DNA of 64,000 nt from Orientallactaga sibirica (GCA_036365145.1 JAEOAD010001365.1:6050501-6114500); one strand, 5' to 3'; positions 46,501-57,449 are shown, counted from the stretch's first letter. Numbers and translations: made by a program. The notes: a model not told the origin generated them from the sequence alone.

Positions 46501-46751
46501 AAAATATTTATTTATTTTTATCTATCTATTTATTTATTTAAAAGCAGCAAAAGAGAGAGATAGAGAGAAGGGGAGAGAGAGAGAGAGGGAGAGAGAGAGA
46601 GGATGGGTATTCCAGGGCATAGTGCCACTGCAAATGAACTCCAGATGCATGTACCACTTTATGCATCTGGCTTTACATGGGTACTGGGGAATCAAACCCT
46701 GGCTGTTAGGCTTTGCAGGCAAGTGCCTTAACCGCTGAACCACCTCCCCAG
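46501..46751 (-). mobile_element. DIP-like SINE
   Basis: gatgggtattccagggcata, tgcatctggctttacatggg and accgctgaaccacctcccca. Direct repeats attatgtatattttt (46486-46500) and attatgtacattttt (46752-46766) differ by one base. Confidence 0.94.
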
Positions 46752-46805
46752 ATTATGTACATTTTTAAATAAAGGATTTTTAATTTTAATATAATTAAAA
46801 ATAAG

Positions 46806-47112
46806 AAAAAATTAGGGAGAAAGATTCACTTTGGCTCACTATTTCAGAGGACTTTCAGTCCATCGGGGGCAGGGTGTGGCAGAGTGGCTTTAGAGTGACA
46901 GAAATGTGAGGTGATAGCATGTGGCTGACAGGAAGTACAGATCAGTAGCCAGATAAGAGGCAGACACTGCCTTCAAGGTCTATGCCAATGGCGACTTCCT
47001 CCAGGTAGGCCTTGTGGCTGAAAGGTTCCGTGATCTCCTCAAACAGCACCGCCAGCTAGAGACCAAATATTCACACACACCAGGGACATTTCACACTGGA
47101 ACCATAACACTC
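46806..47112 (-). mobile_element. antisense MT-like MaLR LTR
   Basis: gggagaaagattcactttgg, ctcactatttcagaggactt and gggacatttcacactggaac are in the same order as the copy at 15085. Confidence 0.7.
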
Positions 47113-47139
47113 ACCAGCAATGGCACACTCACCATCTTT

Positions 47140-47353
47140 TTTTTAAAAAAATTTTCTATTTGATATTTTATTGTATTTATTTATTAGAGAGAATGAAAGT
47201 CAGATAGAATGGGTGCAACACGGCCTCTACTTACTGAATCCAGACACATGTGTCACCTTCTGCATCTGGTTTACGTGGGTGCTGGGCATCGAATCTAGGT
47301 CCTTAGGCTTCACAGGTAAATGTCTTAACCACTGAAGCCATCTCTCCAACCTA
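47140..47353 (-). mobile_element. DIP-like SINE
   Basis: gtgtcaccttctgcatctgg, ggttgtgggtg-type body and accactgaagccatctctcc. Direct repeats cactcaccatcttt (47126-47139) and cattcaccatcttt (47354-47367) differ by one base. Confidence 0.93.
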
Positions 47354-47369
47354 CATTCACCATCTTTGT

Positions 47370-47894
47370 CACTGTCACTAGTTAAATTCTCATAGACAAA
47401 AGCTATTTGAATACAGTGACCCAGAGGCTAAATCCATCCCACAATCTGGATTTGTAGTTAACATTTTCTTGGAAACACAACTCCTACCATTTTTCCCCAT
47501 ACTGTCCATGTTGGGTTATGATACTCAACAGCGAAGTTGAATTGCTGCAAGAGAAACCATGTGGGCCACGGCCTAACATCCATGGAGACATTCACCCTCC
47601 CTCGCATCACGCTGCCCAGTCTCAAATGAGAACGGGAAGCAGTCAGAGGAGAGACCTGACTGAGGAGCGATGGCAGAGTCTCTGGGGCAGCTGACCAGCT
47701 TGCTCCCTCTCTCCCAGACAAGCTGCTGCGACCTAGAGAAGGAAGCCCAGGGCTCCTCCAAGGCCACATGGAGCCTACAGAGAGCCACGTGGTCGAGGCT
47801 CCCCGAATGCCCCCTGCCACCTCCTTGCTTTGTTTCCCATCTTTTTACTTGGGCTGGTTTCCAGGAGGTACTGAAGTCATCACAAATTAAAACA

Positions 47895-47925
<31 letters not shown>

Positions 47926-47965
47926 ACCATGTGCCTCAGAAGGGGAGCCCCGCCCCTTAAAAATA
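47370..47965. other. single-copy-like DNA with (AAAAC)n
   Basis: Frames of 96-120 codons on both strands lack domains. An A-rich AAAAC run lies at about 47896-47926. Confidence 0.4.
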
Positions 47966-47966
47966 G

Positions 47967-48142
47967 GGTCTGGGGAGATGGCTCAGTGGTTAAAGGTACT
48001 TCAAGCCTGCCAGCCTGTATTCCATTCTCCAGCATCTGCACAAAGCCAGATGCAAAGTGTCTTGCACATGTGGAATACATTTTCAACAGCAAGAGACCCT
48101 TGTGTGCCTCCACAATCCCCCACATTCGTGAAAATAAGTTTT
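47967..48142 (+). mobile_element. older B2-superfamily/DIP-related SINE
   Basis: ggtctggggagatggctcag, tggttaaaggtacttcaagc, aaagccagatgcaaagtgtc. The tail gtgaaaataagttttt received the next SINE. Confidence 0.7.
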
Positions 48143-48373
48143 TAAAATATTTTTATATTTATTTATTTATTCAAGAGAGGGAAAGAGGCAGAGAAAGGAG
48201 AGAGAGAGAGAGAGAGACAGAGAATGGGTGTGCCAGGGCTCCAGCCACTGCAAATGAACTCCAGATACATGTGCCACCTTGTGCATCTGGCTTATGTGGG
48301 TACTCGGGAATTGAACCTGGGTCCTTGAGCTTCACAGGCAAGCGCCTTAACCGCTAAGCTATCTCTCCAGCCC
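48143..48373 (-). mobile_element. DIP-like SINE
   Basis: TTTATTTA and GA-rich tract, then gccaccttgtgcatctggct and ccgctaagctatctctccag. Flanked by aaataagttttt (about 48131-48142) and aaataggttttt (starting 48376), one change. Confidence 0.92.
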
Positions 48374-48387
48374 ACAAATAGGTTTTT

Positions 48388-48642
48388 TTTTTTTTAAATT
48401 TTTTTTTGAAGAGAGACAGAGAGACAGAGAGAGAGGGAGAGGAAGACAGATAGAGATGGGCGCACCAGCAGCCTCTCAGCTACTGCAAACGAAATCCAGA
48501 TGCGTGCACCCCCTTGTGGTCAAGTGTGGCATTGCGCCCTTGTGTCACTTTGCAACTGGCTAAATGTGGGACTTGGAGATTGGAACCGGGTTCTTAGGCT
48601 TAGCAGGCAGACGCCTTAACCGCTAAGCCATCTCTCCAGCCA
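48388..48642 (-). mobile_element. long variant of the DIP-like SINE
   Basis: Same diagnostic extra segment as 4565-4848 (tcaagtgtggcattgcgccc, then ttgtgtcactttgcaactgg) and the same altered box B, but without the box-B duplication. Direct repeat acaaataggttttt (48374-48387 and 48643-48656) is perfect. It inserted at the edge of the previous SINE. Confidence 0.93.
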
Positions 48643-48659
48643 ACAAATAGGTTTTTAAA

Positions 48660-49246
48660 GAAACTTAGAAACTTGTTTTAAAAATGTAAAGGCAGATAGA
48701 AAAAAACTTACAAACGTGTATGTTACTCATGGCTCCATGAACTCTCAGTGACTGGTCCTGTTACCAGGGGCTTAATTGTATGGGTTGGAGGAGTGTGTGA
48801 TTTGTAGCCAGCATCATTGTTCCTGTCCCTCTACATGATGGCTACGCAGGAGGCGAAAGAGGGCTTTGAAGACCCTCTTTTGAAGCCAGACTGTGAGCTG
48901 TAAACCATAATATCCAATTCATCACCAAGCATAGGGACACAGTGAGAAAGACCCCAACCATAATTTGTCCTTACTCCCTGCACTGTCCTTGTCATCTCCG
49001 TTCATGTTATCCTTTCCTGAGCTGTGACCCTGGGTCAGAAGTGCTGTCACTGGTAAAATTAAAAAAATAATAATAATAAAGCAAAAGAAAAAAATCACTT
49101 GTAACTTCATTTTGGAGATTACAATTGAAAACAATTGGGTATATTCACACGAATAATAGCAGAGTGTCTCATAGTCCATTGGGTTCATGCACCTAATTTC
49201 ATGTATTCCTTCCTGTTCAACATTTAAGAATGTAAAATATGCATTC

Positions 49247-49292
<46 letters not shown>

Positions 49293-50330
49293 CCCAGCTG
49301 AGTATTCTTGTCATTAAATCACTGCACACTGTTACCCAGATCTCTTCAACTTGAGCTGATAGCTGAGGACTTTTCGTTCCAGGGAGGTGCCTGTCCTAAG
49401 AGTGGATGCCCAATAACAGAATGCTCTGCAGAAAGCCCACCTGTGCCCACATCGTCTGAAGACCTCATGCTCTGTCGAAACAATGATGGCTTCCAGCATG
49501 CCAGATTCCCAAGCCCATCTCCAAACATGTTTTCATTTTAACTTTAGAGCAATCCTGGGAAAAAAAAATCATATGGAATTTTTAAAAGGAGGAAATCAGT
49601 TAATTTGTCCAAAGTCATTCCACTAGAAAACAGGAAACTGGGTTCTGAAACTTACACAACTGCCAGAGACTGGCCACCTTAAGGCTTCATTGTCCCCAGG
49701 TGTCCCTCTTCCTCCCCTCCACATCAGACATCAATGTACACACATCCCACATAATTTATTCATAACATATGTAAGAGTTCATTTGCAGTTGCTTAGCTGA
49801 CAAAGAATGTGACATTGTGGATACATTTAAATATTTATTGATTTCAATTTTGTAGAAGGTGCAGGTTGCTTTCGCCTGCTTGGCATCCAATGCATCCTTC
49901 GCCCCTCCCTGCTGTGTTCTTAGCTGTGGCCCACTTTCTCAGGTTCCTGTGTCCGGGTCCCCTGGTGGGTTTGGCCAGTGGAAAGCCCATGTAGGAGAGG
50001 AAGAGGAGAAGAGAGGACAGAGGGCTGGGTTGTCACTCATGTGGCTATTGATAACATGTCCTCTGTGACCGCTCCCAGAGATGGAGCCCACTGTGGCCCC
50101 TGGCTCACTGGCTGACGTGCCTTCTGGGTCTGGTAGTAGCCCTCCCTCCCTCCCCCCCCCCCGGCTTGGCCTTTTCATCTGACCTGGCTCTTGTCTCTGT
50201 GTTGCCTCCTTATTTCCCAGGTCTAGGGAACACATGCTTTGCTTTTGGCCTCTTCATTGGACGCTGACAGATTTGGATTTTGCTCTGTTTTTATTTGGAA
50301 CATGCATTTCACCTTTGACACTTTTCCTTT
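48660..50330. other. single-copy-like DNA
   Basis: Holds a CATATA hexamer repeat (listed separately) and a short ATA run near 49065-49078. No coding domain; frames are up to 98 codons. 49735-49860 is AT-rich. Confidence 0.4.
49246..49292. repeat. (CATATA)n hexamer repeat
   Basis: About seven CATATA units without interruption. Confidence 0.95.
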
Positions 50331-50334
50331 TCAC

Positions 50335-50735
50335 ATGTGTATGGGTGTGTGGTATGTATGTGTGTGTATGTGTAGGTATGTGTGCATATGTGTAAGTGTA
50401 GCTATGTCTTCCTCAATCACTCTACCTTATATATTGTATATACGGGGTTTATGCCTTAACACATATACAGGTTTATAGCTGTATATACCTTATATGTTAT
50501 ATATACAGATTTTTCATATACCTTTTATATTTACCTTATATATTATATATACAGACTTTCCCACTGTTTGACTAGTTTAGCCAGCCAGCGATTCCCAGGG
50601 CTCCTCCCATCCCTGCCTTCTGACTGACTGCTGGGAATCCAGGCAGACCTCCACACCTGGAGATGGCCATGAAAACAGGTGCTCACGCTTCTATGGCAAA
50701 CCTTTCACTGACTGAGCCATCTTCCCAAGTCTAAC
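50335..50735. mobile_element. URR1-like repeat with TATA-rich tandem insert
   Basis: The TG-rich lead, then after a TATATA-rich stretch (about 50425-50556), ctgccttctgactgactgct, gggaatccaggcagacctcc, and tcactgactgagccatcttc resemble the elements at 36110 and 62410. The inner stretch repeats cttatatattatatatacag-like units. Confidence 0.5.
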
Positions 50736-50739
50736 TCTG

Positions 50740-51260
50740 GCACTGTGAACACTTTTCAGACCCATGCGTTACTGTGCCATAGTGTTTAGTTGGTGTTTTC
50801 TTGAGCCATGCTGGCCAGGATGGGGCCTGAGGGACGTGATGTCTCTGCATTCACACCCGCTCATCTGATCATCTGTCTGATCATCTCTGCATCTAGCCCA
50901 TCTTCTCAAGCACTCACTCCTTCTAGACTCATCCGTCTATCTACTCTGTCACTTGCTTCCTCATCCATCCATCCCTCCATCCTCCATCCTTTTACACATT
51001 CATCCATGTATCTACTCATCCACCCATCCTTCTATTCTTCCATTTGTTCTTCTTTTCATCCAAGAAATACGAATTGCTCGTGTATTAAACTTTGGATTGG
51101 AATTTAGAGTAACAGAACAAGTCAGGCGCATTCCTCCCTGGCAGGAACCTTGCAATTCAACAGAAGAGACGAGCACCATAACACACAACTACTTTAGAGG
51201 GTGGCAAGAGGCCTGCAGAGGGCCAAGTACATTGGAGAAGCTCAGAAAAAAAAAAAAAAT
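50740..51260. other. single-copy-like DNA with degenerate (CATC)n
   Basis: 50930-51060 is a degenerate CATC/CCAT patch. Nothing else recognised. Confidence 0.45.
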
Positions 51261-51264
51261 TGTT

Positions 51265-51470
51265 GGGTTGGAGAGATGCCTCAGTGGTTAAGAAGCTTGC
51301 CTTCAAAGCCTAACAACCAGGGTTCGATTCCCCAGCACCCATGTAGAGCCAGATGCATCTGGATTTCACTTGCAGTGGACAGAGGCCCTGGCATACCCAT
51401 TCTCTCTGTCTCTCTTTTCTCTATCTCTCTCTCTGCTTGCAAATAAATAACAAAAATATTTTTAAAAAAT
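51265..51470 (+). mobile_element. DIP-like SINE
   Basis: gggttggagagatgcctcag, box B ggttcgattcccc, agagccagatgcatctggat and gcaaataaataac. A few bases (cacaaggtggc) are missing from the body. Confidence 0.92.
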
Positions 51471-51589
51471 TTTCTGAGGGAATGAATGAACAAATGCTGT
51501 CATGGAAGCAGTAGAGGATATTCTGGGTTTGAAACTTTGATGACTACTTATGTGGTTCAGAAGGGCAGGGAAGGGGTCAAAGAGGGACT

Positions 51590-51745
51590 AGCACATGGTG
51601 GTGCACACCTTTAATCCCTGTACTCAGGAAGCAGAGGTAGGAGGATCCCTGTGAGTTCGAGACCAGCCTGAGATTACAGAGTGAATTCCAGGTCAGCCTG
51701 GGCTAAAGTGAGACCCTACCTCGAAAAAAAAAAAAAGAAAAAGAC
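51590..51745 (+). mobile_element. B1-like SINE, young
   Basis: catggtggtgcacaccttta, gagttcgagaccagcctgag, gtgaattccaggtcagcctg and gagaccctacctcg, then poly-A. Close to the window's B1 consensus. Confidence 0.94.
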
Positions 51746-52010
51746 AAAGAAGAAGAGGGTAATGGGGTTAATGTGACCCGAGTACATTCTATAGATGTAT
51801 GAAGTTATTTCTCAAACAGGACAGGGATGAGTTCTCAGAGTAGGGCACTTTGAGCGGCTTGGGAATGACCAGCCTGAAGCAAGGTTGGGAGTTGGAGAAA
51901 ACAGCAGCTGGGGCAGAAAAAAGAGCAGAGCCAAAACCACAGATGCAAGAGTTCACCTTCGCAGCAAGTAAGAAGCTGCGGCTGTGCCATGTTTCAAGTG
52001 TGGGTTTTTT

Positions 52011-52144
52011 TTTTTTTTTTTTCACTCTGGTCCAGGCTGACCTGGAACTAACTCTGTAATCTCAGGGTGGCCTCAAACTCACGGCGATCCTCCTACCTCT
52101 GCCTCCCGAGTGCTGGGATTAAAGGCGAGCACCACCACACCCTG
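52011..52144 (-). mobile_element. B1-like SINE, young
   Basis: Antisense B1. The 16-bp direct repeat caagtgtgggtttttt (51995-52010 and 52145-52160) is perfect. Confidence 0.95.
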
Positions 52145-52224
52145 CAAGTGTGGGTTTTTTGATCTGCATGCGTTACAGTGCCTAGCATGGATCTAGAGAT
52201 TTCCCCTGGAATGTCACTGTTAAA

Positions 52225-52580
52225 TACAGTTGTGCAGAGGAGTGCTCAGCGCTGAAACATCTCTATCACACCTTCCAAGGCTCAGGGTCCATTGCGGAAC
52301 GAACGTAAGAACCAAAGGAAGGGTAGGACTCCTTACAACGTGCTCCTCCAGACGCAAAATGGCCTGGATATCCATGACCTCACAGTGCCTGACACTACCT
52401 GCACAAGACCATCATAACAGGAGGAAAAGATCATGACATCAAAATAAAAGAGAGACTGATTGAGAGGGGGAGGGGATATGATGGAGAGTGGAGTTGCGAA
52501 GGGGAAAGTGTGGGGGGGATACATGGGATACTGTCTACAGTTAAGGAAGTTGACAACAAGAAATAAACATGGTTGTGGAT
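52225..52580 (+). mobile_element. L1 3' UTR copy
   Basis: gaggagtgctcagcgctgaa, acatctctatcacaccttcc, cattgcggaac, tggatatccatgacctcaca and gagggggaggggatatgatg align in order with the complement of 7360-8116. It ends in aagaaataaa. Confidence 0.85.
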
Positions 52581-52669
52581 GTCACCGAGTCTCCATTTTG
52601 GTACTCTTACCCATTTTCATCTTAGAGCAAATCCCTTTGAGGACGATGGCAGGGCCAAAGACATGCTTC

Positions 52670-52805
52670 TTTAAAAAATTAATTTCAGTTGACAAACTGC
52701 CCTCCAGAAAGGAACGCTAATTGGCATTCCCACCGACAGCGTGTGAGAATGTCAATTTTCCCACATCTCTGCTATTTTGGGGTCTTGTCAAATTTTTAAT
52801 CCTTT
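52670..52805 (-). mobile_element. ancient L1 3'-region fragment
   Basis: ttggcattcccaccgacagc and gtgtgagaatgtcaattttc match the complement of old L1 3' sequence (the attcccaccagcagtgtgtg type). Confidence 0.55.
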
Positions 52806-52977
52806 CCAATATGATGGGTGAAGAAAAGATGAGTCATGTTTATTTTTATTTAGCACATTTAATTACTAATGAGGTAAGGCACCCTTTTGTGTGCTGAAGT
52901 TGGTGCGTTGTTTTATTTTGCAAATTGCCTCTTGGGCTTGCTCTCCAGAGCCTTTTCTTCTGCTGGTCACATTCTCT

Positions 52978-53020
52978 TCCCTTTCCTTCCCCTTTCCCTT
53001 CCCTTCCCTTCCCTTTTTTC
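52978..53020. repeat. (CCCTT)n pyrimidine tract
   Basis: ccctttccttcccctttccc and following CCCTT units. Confidence 0.9.
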
Positions 53021-53142
53021 CAGTGTAGGGCTGTTAAACTCTCACCTGATGGTGGGTGACATCCCCCTCTTCCACACTGAGTTATTTGTTTCTGTATTCT
53101 TAAACTTCATGATTTAGTTTCATGTAGGCTTATGGATATTAT

Positions 53143-53336
53143 TGTTATTAAATTATTTTTATTTAGTTATTTGAGGGGGAAGAAATGGGCATGTAAGATC
53201 CTACTGCTACTGCAAACACACTCCAAATGCATGCACCACTTTGTCTCTCTGGCTTTACCTAGCTACTGGGAATTGAACTTGGGCCAATAAGCTTTGCAAG
53301 CAAGCACCTTTAACTGCTGAGCCATCTATCCAGCCC
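53143..53336 (-). mobile_element. DIP-like SINE, diverged
   Basis: gaaatgggcatgtaagatcc, ttgaacttgggccaataagc and aactgctgagccatctatcc. Direct repeats ggcttatggatattat (53127-53142) and agcttatggacattat (53337-53352) differ at two bases. Confidence 0.92.
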
Positions 53337-53426
53337 AGCTTATGGACATTATAAAAAATGAGAATAATAAGGATAGATGCTACCTATAGTCAAAGCTATC
53401 AAATTTCTTCTTCATATTAATTTTCT

Positions 53427-53674
53427 TTTTTAAACTTTTTATTTAATTAATTTGTTTATTTGCAAGCAGAGAGCGAGAGCGAGAGCGAGAGAGAGAAAGA
53501 GAGAGAGGAGATAGAGAAAGAATGGGTGCGCCGGGGCCTCTAGCCACTGCAAACGAACTCCAGATGCATGTGCCACCTTGTGAATCTGGCTTACGTTGGT
53601 ACTGGGGAATTGAACCTGGGTCCTTTGGCTTTGCAGGCAAATGCCTTAACCACTAAGCCATCCCTCCAGCCCCT
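53427..53674 (-). mobile_element. DIP-like SINE
   Basis: gaatgggtgcgccggggcct, gccaccttgtgaatctggct, ccactaagccatccctccag. Direct repeats atattaattttct (53414-53426) and atatgaattttct (53675-53687) differ by one base. Confidence 0.95.
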
Positions 53675-53699
53675 ATATGAATTTTCTAGCTTAAAAAAT

Positions 53700-53765
53700 G
53701 GTTATGAGGCTCAAACCCAGAGCCATATGCATGCTAAGTTTATGCTCTACCATTGAGCCCAAGTT
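53700..53765 (-). mobile_element. ID-like SINE fragment
   Basis: aggctcaaacccagagccat, atgcatgctaagtttatgct and ctaccattgagccc match the complement of an ID-type head. Confidence 0.65.
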
Positions 53766-53896
53766 TCTAGCTTTCTTGGAAAACCTTTAGGGTTTACTTT
53801 TGCAAAATATTTACATGTTCTATAGTAATACAATATTGGATTCAGTTGAAAACGTGAGCCCAAGATTTTTTTTTTTAATTTAAGATTATTTAATTG

Positions 53897-54144
53897 AATT
53901 CTAGTTTGGTGGTACAGGCAGCCTGTAATCCTATCTAGTAGGGAGGCTGAGGCGAGAGGGTACAAAGTTCAAGGCCTGCCTGGGCAACTAAGGAAGAGCC
54001 TGTGTCAAAATCTGAAAAGATGAAAGCCAAAAGAGGGCTAGGGCTATTTCTCAGAAGTGGAGCACTTGTCTAGAATTCACTAGTAAGGGGTTGAAAACAT
54101 GGCTGAGGGGTGGCACGTGGGAGGCTCTGGGTTCAAGCTTCAGC

Positions 54145-54150
<6 letters not shown>
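53897..54150 (+). mobile_element. B1-dID-like dimeric SINE
   Basis: A B1-like left part (gtttggtggtacaggcagcc, gagggtacaaagttcaaggc, ctgcctgggcaacta) is followed by an ID-like right part (gggctagggctatttctcag, gtggagcacttgtctagaat, ctctgggttcaagcttcagc). Its tail is a CA microsatellite. Confidence 0.75.

Positions 54151-54190
<40 letters not shown>
54150..54190. repeat. (AC)n microsatellite
   Basis: About 20 clean AC units, grown from the tail of the preceding SINE. Confidence 0.95.
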
Positions 54191-54191
<1 letters not shown>

Positions 54192-54335
54192 ACTTAACTC
54201 CTATGGTGTTCTGAGATGCTACTTGTATAATGTAATAGTAAATTTCACTTCTCTTGTCTGGCGGTTCCAAGACTTTGATATCTGTCAAGTATAGTGCTCA
54301 ACAACTTCCTTCTTTGGCCTCAGACTTGGGAAAAT

Positions 54336-54346
54336 GCTTTTTATTG

Positions 54347-54386
<40 letters not shown>

Positions 54387-54526
54387 AAAGGGCATGCTAA
54401 GACCTCCAGTCACTGCAAATAAACAATAGACATATGTGCATCTGGCTTATGTGGGTCCTAGGGAATCAAACTTGGGTCATTTGGCTTTGTAGGCAAGTAC
54501 CTTAACTGCTAAGCCATCTCTCCAGC
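54336..54526 (-). mobile_element. DIP-like SINE with (GA)n
   Basis: GA units at about 54350-54382, then gggcatgctaagacctccag, tgcatctggcttatgtgggt and aactgctaagccatctctcc. Confidence 0.92.
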
Positions 54527-54529
54527 CCT

Positions 54530-56118
54530 CCACTCTCTATTAAGCCACTCTTCTATACATCTTTTATACATACTCCAGACCCTTTAAGAGCAAACTTTAC
54601 TTTTCTAATCAATTAAGCAGACCCATAGACACTTCCCCCTCTCCAAAGCAACACTGGGCTGCTGTCAGCTCCTCTGTCTAGGCTTTCGACATCCTGGCCC
54701 CCTCTGGGAGTGGGCGCTGCGTATGTTGGCTGGGAGAAGGTCTCCTCTGAAGGTACCCTGGCTACTCACCCTATGCAGCCCCGGGCCTGAAACATGGTGT
54801 GGGATCAGGAGGGCTCCCATGGCCATGTATCCCAACCGACAGCTCCATCACCACAATCCTAAGACTCCGCCCCAGCTGCCCTTAAGTGGGCCTGGGTACT
54901 CACTGGCCAGAGCTGGACATGGGTTCCAGAAGCAGTCTTGTACAGGACACTAAGAGGCTGTGCTCTTCTTCTTGTGACAGCCAGCAGCCCATGACTGGGT
55001 GACATGGAGTCCTGAAAGCTTAGACGCTTTATTCATTTTAGAACAAAACCTCGCTTGGGACTGTGCTGCAATCAGAACTTCCCAAATACTCAAACAGGGA
55101 AGTCTCCAGCCATGACTGGTCTTTTGCCTGCCTGTTGCCCCTGCCCCAATCTGCTGTCCCTTACTGATTTCCCCTAAGAGTACAGTTGAGGCTCTGCTTT
55201 GGGGAATTGCAGCCTCACCCAATGGGAGGAGTCCACCTGGTCCACCCTTCGTCAAAGTCTATATCCCCTGCCACATGACTTGAACGACAATCCCTAGAGA
55301 AACTGGCTATTTATGTCACCCATCAGCCTGGGATTACTGAGCAGGGAGGTCTCCAGCGGGAACGCGTTGATCTTGCAGCCTGAGCTGGCCCTTGTCTGGG
55401 AGGATGGGCTGAACAGACTTGATCAGAGGCTGAAGCCGCAGCAGGGTTTGGAACAGACGACACGGTCTTGTACGTGCATGTGACCTGGAATTTCCACAAG
55501 CCCCGGCTTTGGGCTTTGAGGACAAGGCTGAGGGGAAAGCTCAGAGAATCCCACCTGGCACGGTGGAGAGGAAACAGCTGGAGCTTGTTATACAGGAGTT
55601 GGCACAAGCTGGGCATTTTTCCAAGCTCAGAAGGTTTTAGAGAAATTCCAAATGAGGGATGTTTACAAAAACTGTGTCCCTGGATGAATCACTGTTTCCC
55701 CCCAAGGGGGTCTCCTGGGGTCTCCATCTAAGTCAGGCTTCTGCACCGGATCCGCTGAGACAGAGGCGTTTCCGAACTTGAGGCTGGCTTCCATGACAGT
55801 GAACGATTCTCCCCCAGCCTCTCACACAAGCTGATCTATGACATCCCTTTACCCACGTGCTCCAAGGACCAGCAAAGACCATGTTCCTGTTTTGCTCTGT
55901 ACAGGGAACTTAATGGCCCTCCTTTATTTTGTACTCATGTTCAGTCTCCAAAAGGCTGGAGCAACCTGGGGCACTTGACCACTCTGTTAGGAAAATGCCC
56001 ACCCAAGAGGAGGTATCCACCCCCACACAGGCTGCTTCATCAAAACTTCACAGGATGCTAAGGTAGATCACCTTGGCAAAGAACGTTCCAGAATTTCTCT
56101 CGGAGCCTGGACTGCCTT

Positions 56119-56120
<2 letters not shown>
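54530..56120. other. single-copy-like non-coding DNA
   Basis: GC-richer from 54650 to 55850, with overlapping frames of 63-101 codons on both strands and no domain. No repeat family recognised; an old LTR is possible around 54990-55240 but I cannot show it. Confidence 0.35.

Positions 56121-56151
<31 letters not shown>
56121..56151. repeat. poly-T run, 31 bp
   Basis: Unbroken T-run with no SINE body next to it on either side. Confidence 0.95.
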
Positions 56152-56154
<3 letters not shown>

Positions 56155-57300
56155 GGCAGGTTTCCTTGGCTATTTCGATTTGCATATTTGAAAACAACTG
56201 AAAAAGCAATTAATTCAAATCTAAATAACTTCCATGCTTAGAATTATGTTTATGGGCTTCCAGCAGACAAATTTATGGAGATGTCTGGGGACCAGGCCTC
56301 TGACACAGAATAAGCATTAATCTCTCTGGAAGATGGGTCCCGAGTTTATTTCTAAAACTGATGTGGAATGAGGAGCCGACATGGAGCTCTTAAGGCCGAG
56401 TGATAATCACACACTTTAGCGCATTTCAATTGTGATGGTGTGCACAGGAGGCAGCAACCTTGGCGTTCCTCACAGTTCTGAATGGGGCTGTTCCCAAAGG
56501 AGGAGCTGCCCTCCGAGTAAAGGAGACACAGAGTTACTTATGAGCCCAGGGAGAATTTTCCTTCCTTCCTTTTTTCTTTTTTAACTACAATTTACATAGA
56601 AGAGGCTGTCTGCCAACGTGATAACCAAGAAACACCTGGTGAAATGTCCATTAAGTGACAAAGCTTTCTCCTCCCCAGTCTTTATCTCCCAGAAGGACAA
56701 AGAGAAAAAAAAGAAAAAACATAAAGGAAGAAAAGGCAAATAAAAAGAAAGGGGGCGGGGGAGAAGCAAGTAAAGGCGCTAGATGGGCATCATTAGAGAG
56801 CCCCAGAGGAGTGAAACGCTTCGCCAAGGCCAGGGGAAAATCAGGTGTGGGCTGTGTTGAGCTGCGTCCAAGCTGGAGCTGGCAGGGCTGACATCCCGAG
56901 TCTCCAGCATGCTGTCTCTTCAGGAAGAGGAAAAAGGCAAGGGCCCCAGAATCACACATTTCTTCAATCTGTTTTTCCTTTGAATTTGATTTAATCTTGG
57001 CCAAAGGGGTGGTCCCTCCCCAGAAAGGTGACGGTTGAATCTCTGTAACCCAACGCTCAACCGCCATCACCCATCTTCCAGGCACAGGGACTGCCTGCAT
57101 GCCAGCACCCACCTTTGCTCTCAAGGGAGTTCCTAAGAGGACATATTCATGATAGGACAACTCTGGTGACCACCAGGATGTGGTAGGGACACGGCAGGCT
57201 GGGGTGGGGGTGACTTCCATGAATAAAACTCTGCTTATTTTACTTTTTCATATCAAAATATGTACCTGATCAGTTATTATGGAATAACACTTGACAAAGA
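56155..57300. other. single-copy-like DNA, part possibly conserved
   Basis: 56160-56430 is smooth and AT-rich (gaaaaagcaattaattcaaa). The longest frame of the window (189 codons, - strand, 56651-57220) lies here; its C-terminal Phe/Pro/Leu-rich end is an A/G-rich tract read backwards, and nothing in it matches a family I know. Confidence 0.35.
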
Positions 57301-57304
57301 TAAA

Positions 57305-57445
57305 TGGGCCAGGCTTGTGATTTAAGGTACGCAGAAGGCTGAGGCAGGAGGATCAAGAGTTCAAGGTCTTCCTGGAGAACAGAGTTAGTTCAAGGCCAGC
57401 CGGAGCAAGTTAGTGAGACCCTGTTTCAATATTAAAAAAAAAAAA
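57305..57445 (+). mobile_element. old B1-like SINE
   Basis: gggccaggcttgtgatttaa, gaggcaggaggatcaagagt, agttagtgagaccctgtttc, then a poly-A. Confidence 0.8.
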
Positions 57446-57449
57446 AAAA

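Larger units (their letters stand above)
45470..46805 (+). mobile_element. L1 3' UTR copy broken by two SINEs
   Basis: The order of shared blocks with the reverse complement of 7360-8116 is kept: gtgcaatagtggcatgtc, ttgggagggaattcatgc, tattattcccac, actctcactttt..ag, gtgctttgaaat region, then ggagggagatgg-type purines. DIP SINEs at 46158-46425 and 46501-46751 split its 3' end, which closes with an A-rich tail near 46770-46805. Confidence 0.85.

Noticed and set aside
47458..47920. Overlapping frames of 96-120 codons on both strands, considered as a retroviral pol remnant
   Set aside because: A short QFNFAVEYHNP-like stretch faintly recalled a reverse-transcriptase motif, but no catalytic motif or collinear neighbour supports it.
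56651..57220. 189-codon - strand frame, the longest in the window
   Set aside because: No domain or family is recognisable, the C-terminal third is a purine tract read backwards (Phe/Leu/Pro-rich), and no splice or promoter evidence supports it.
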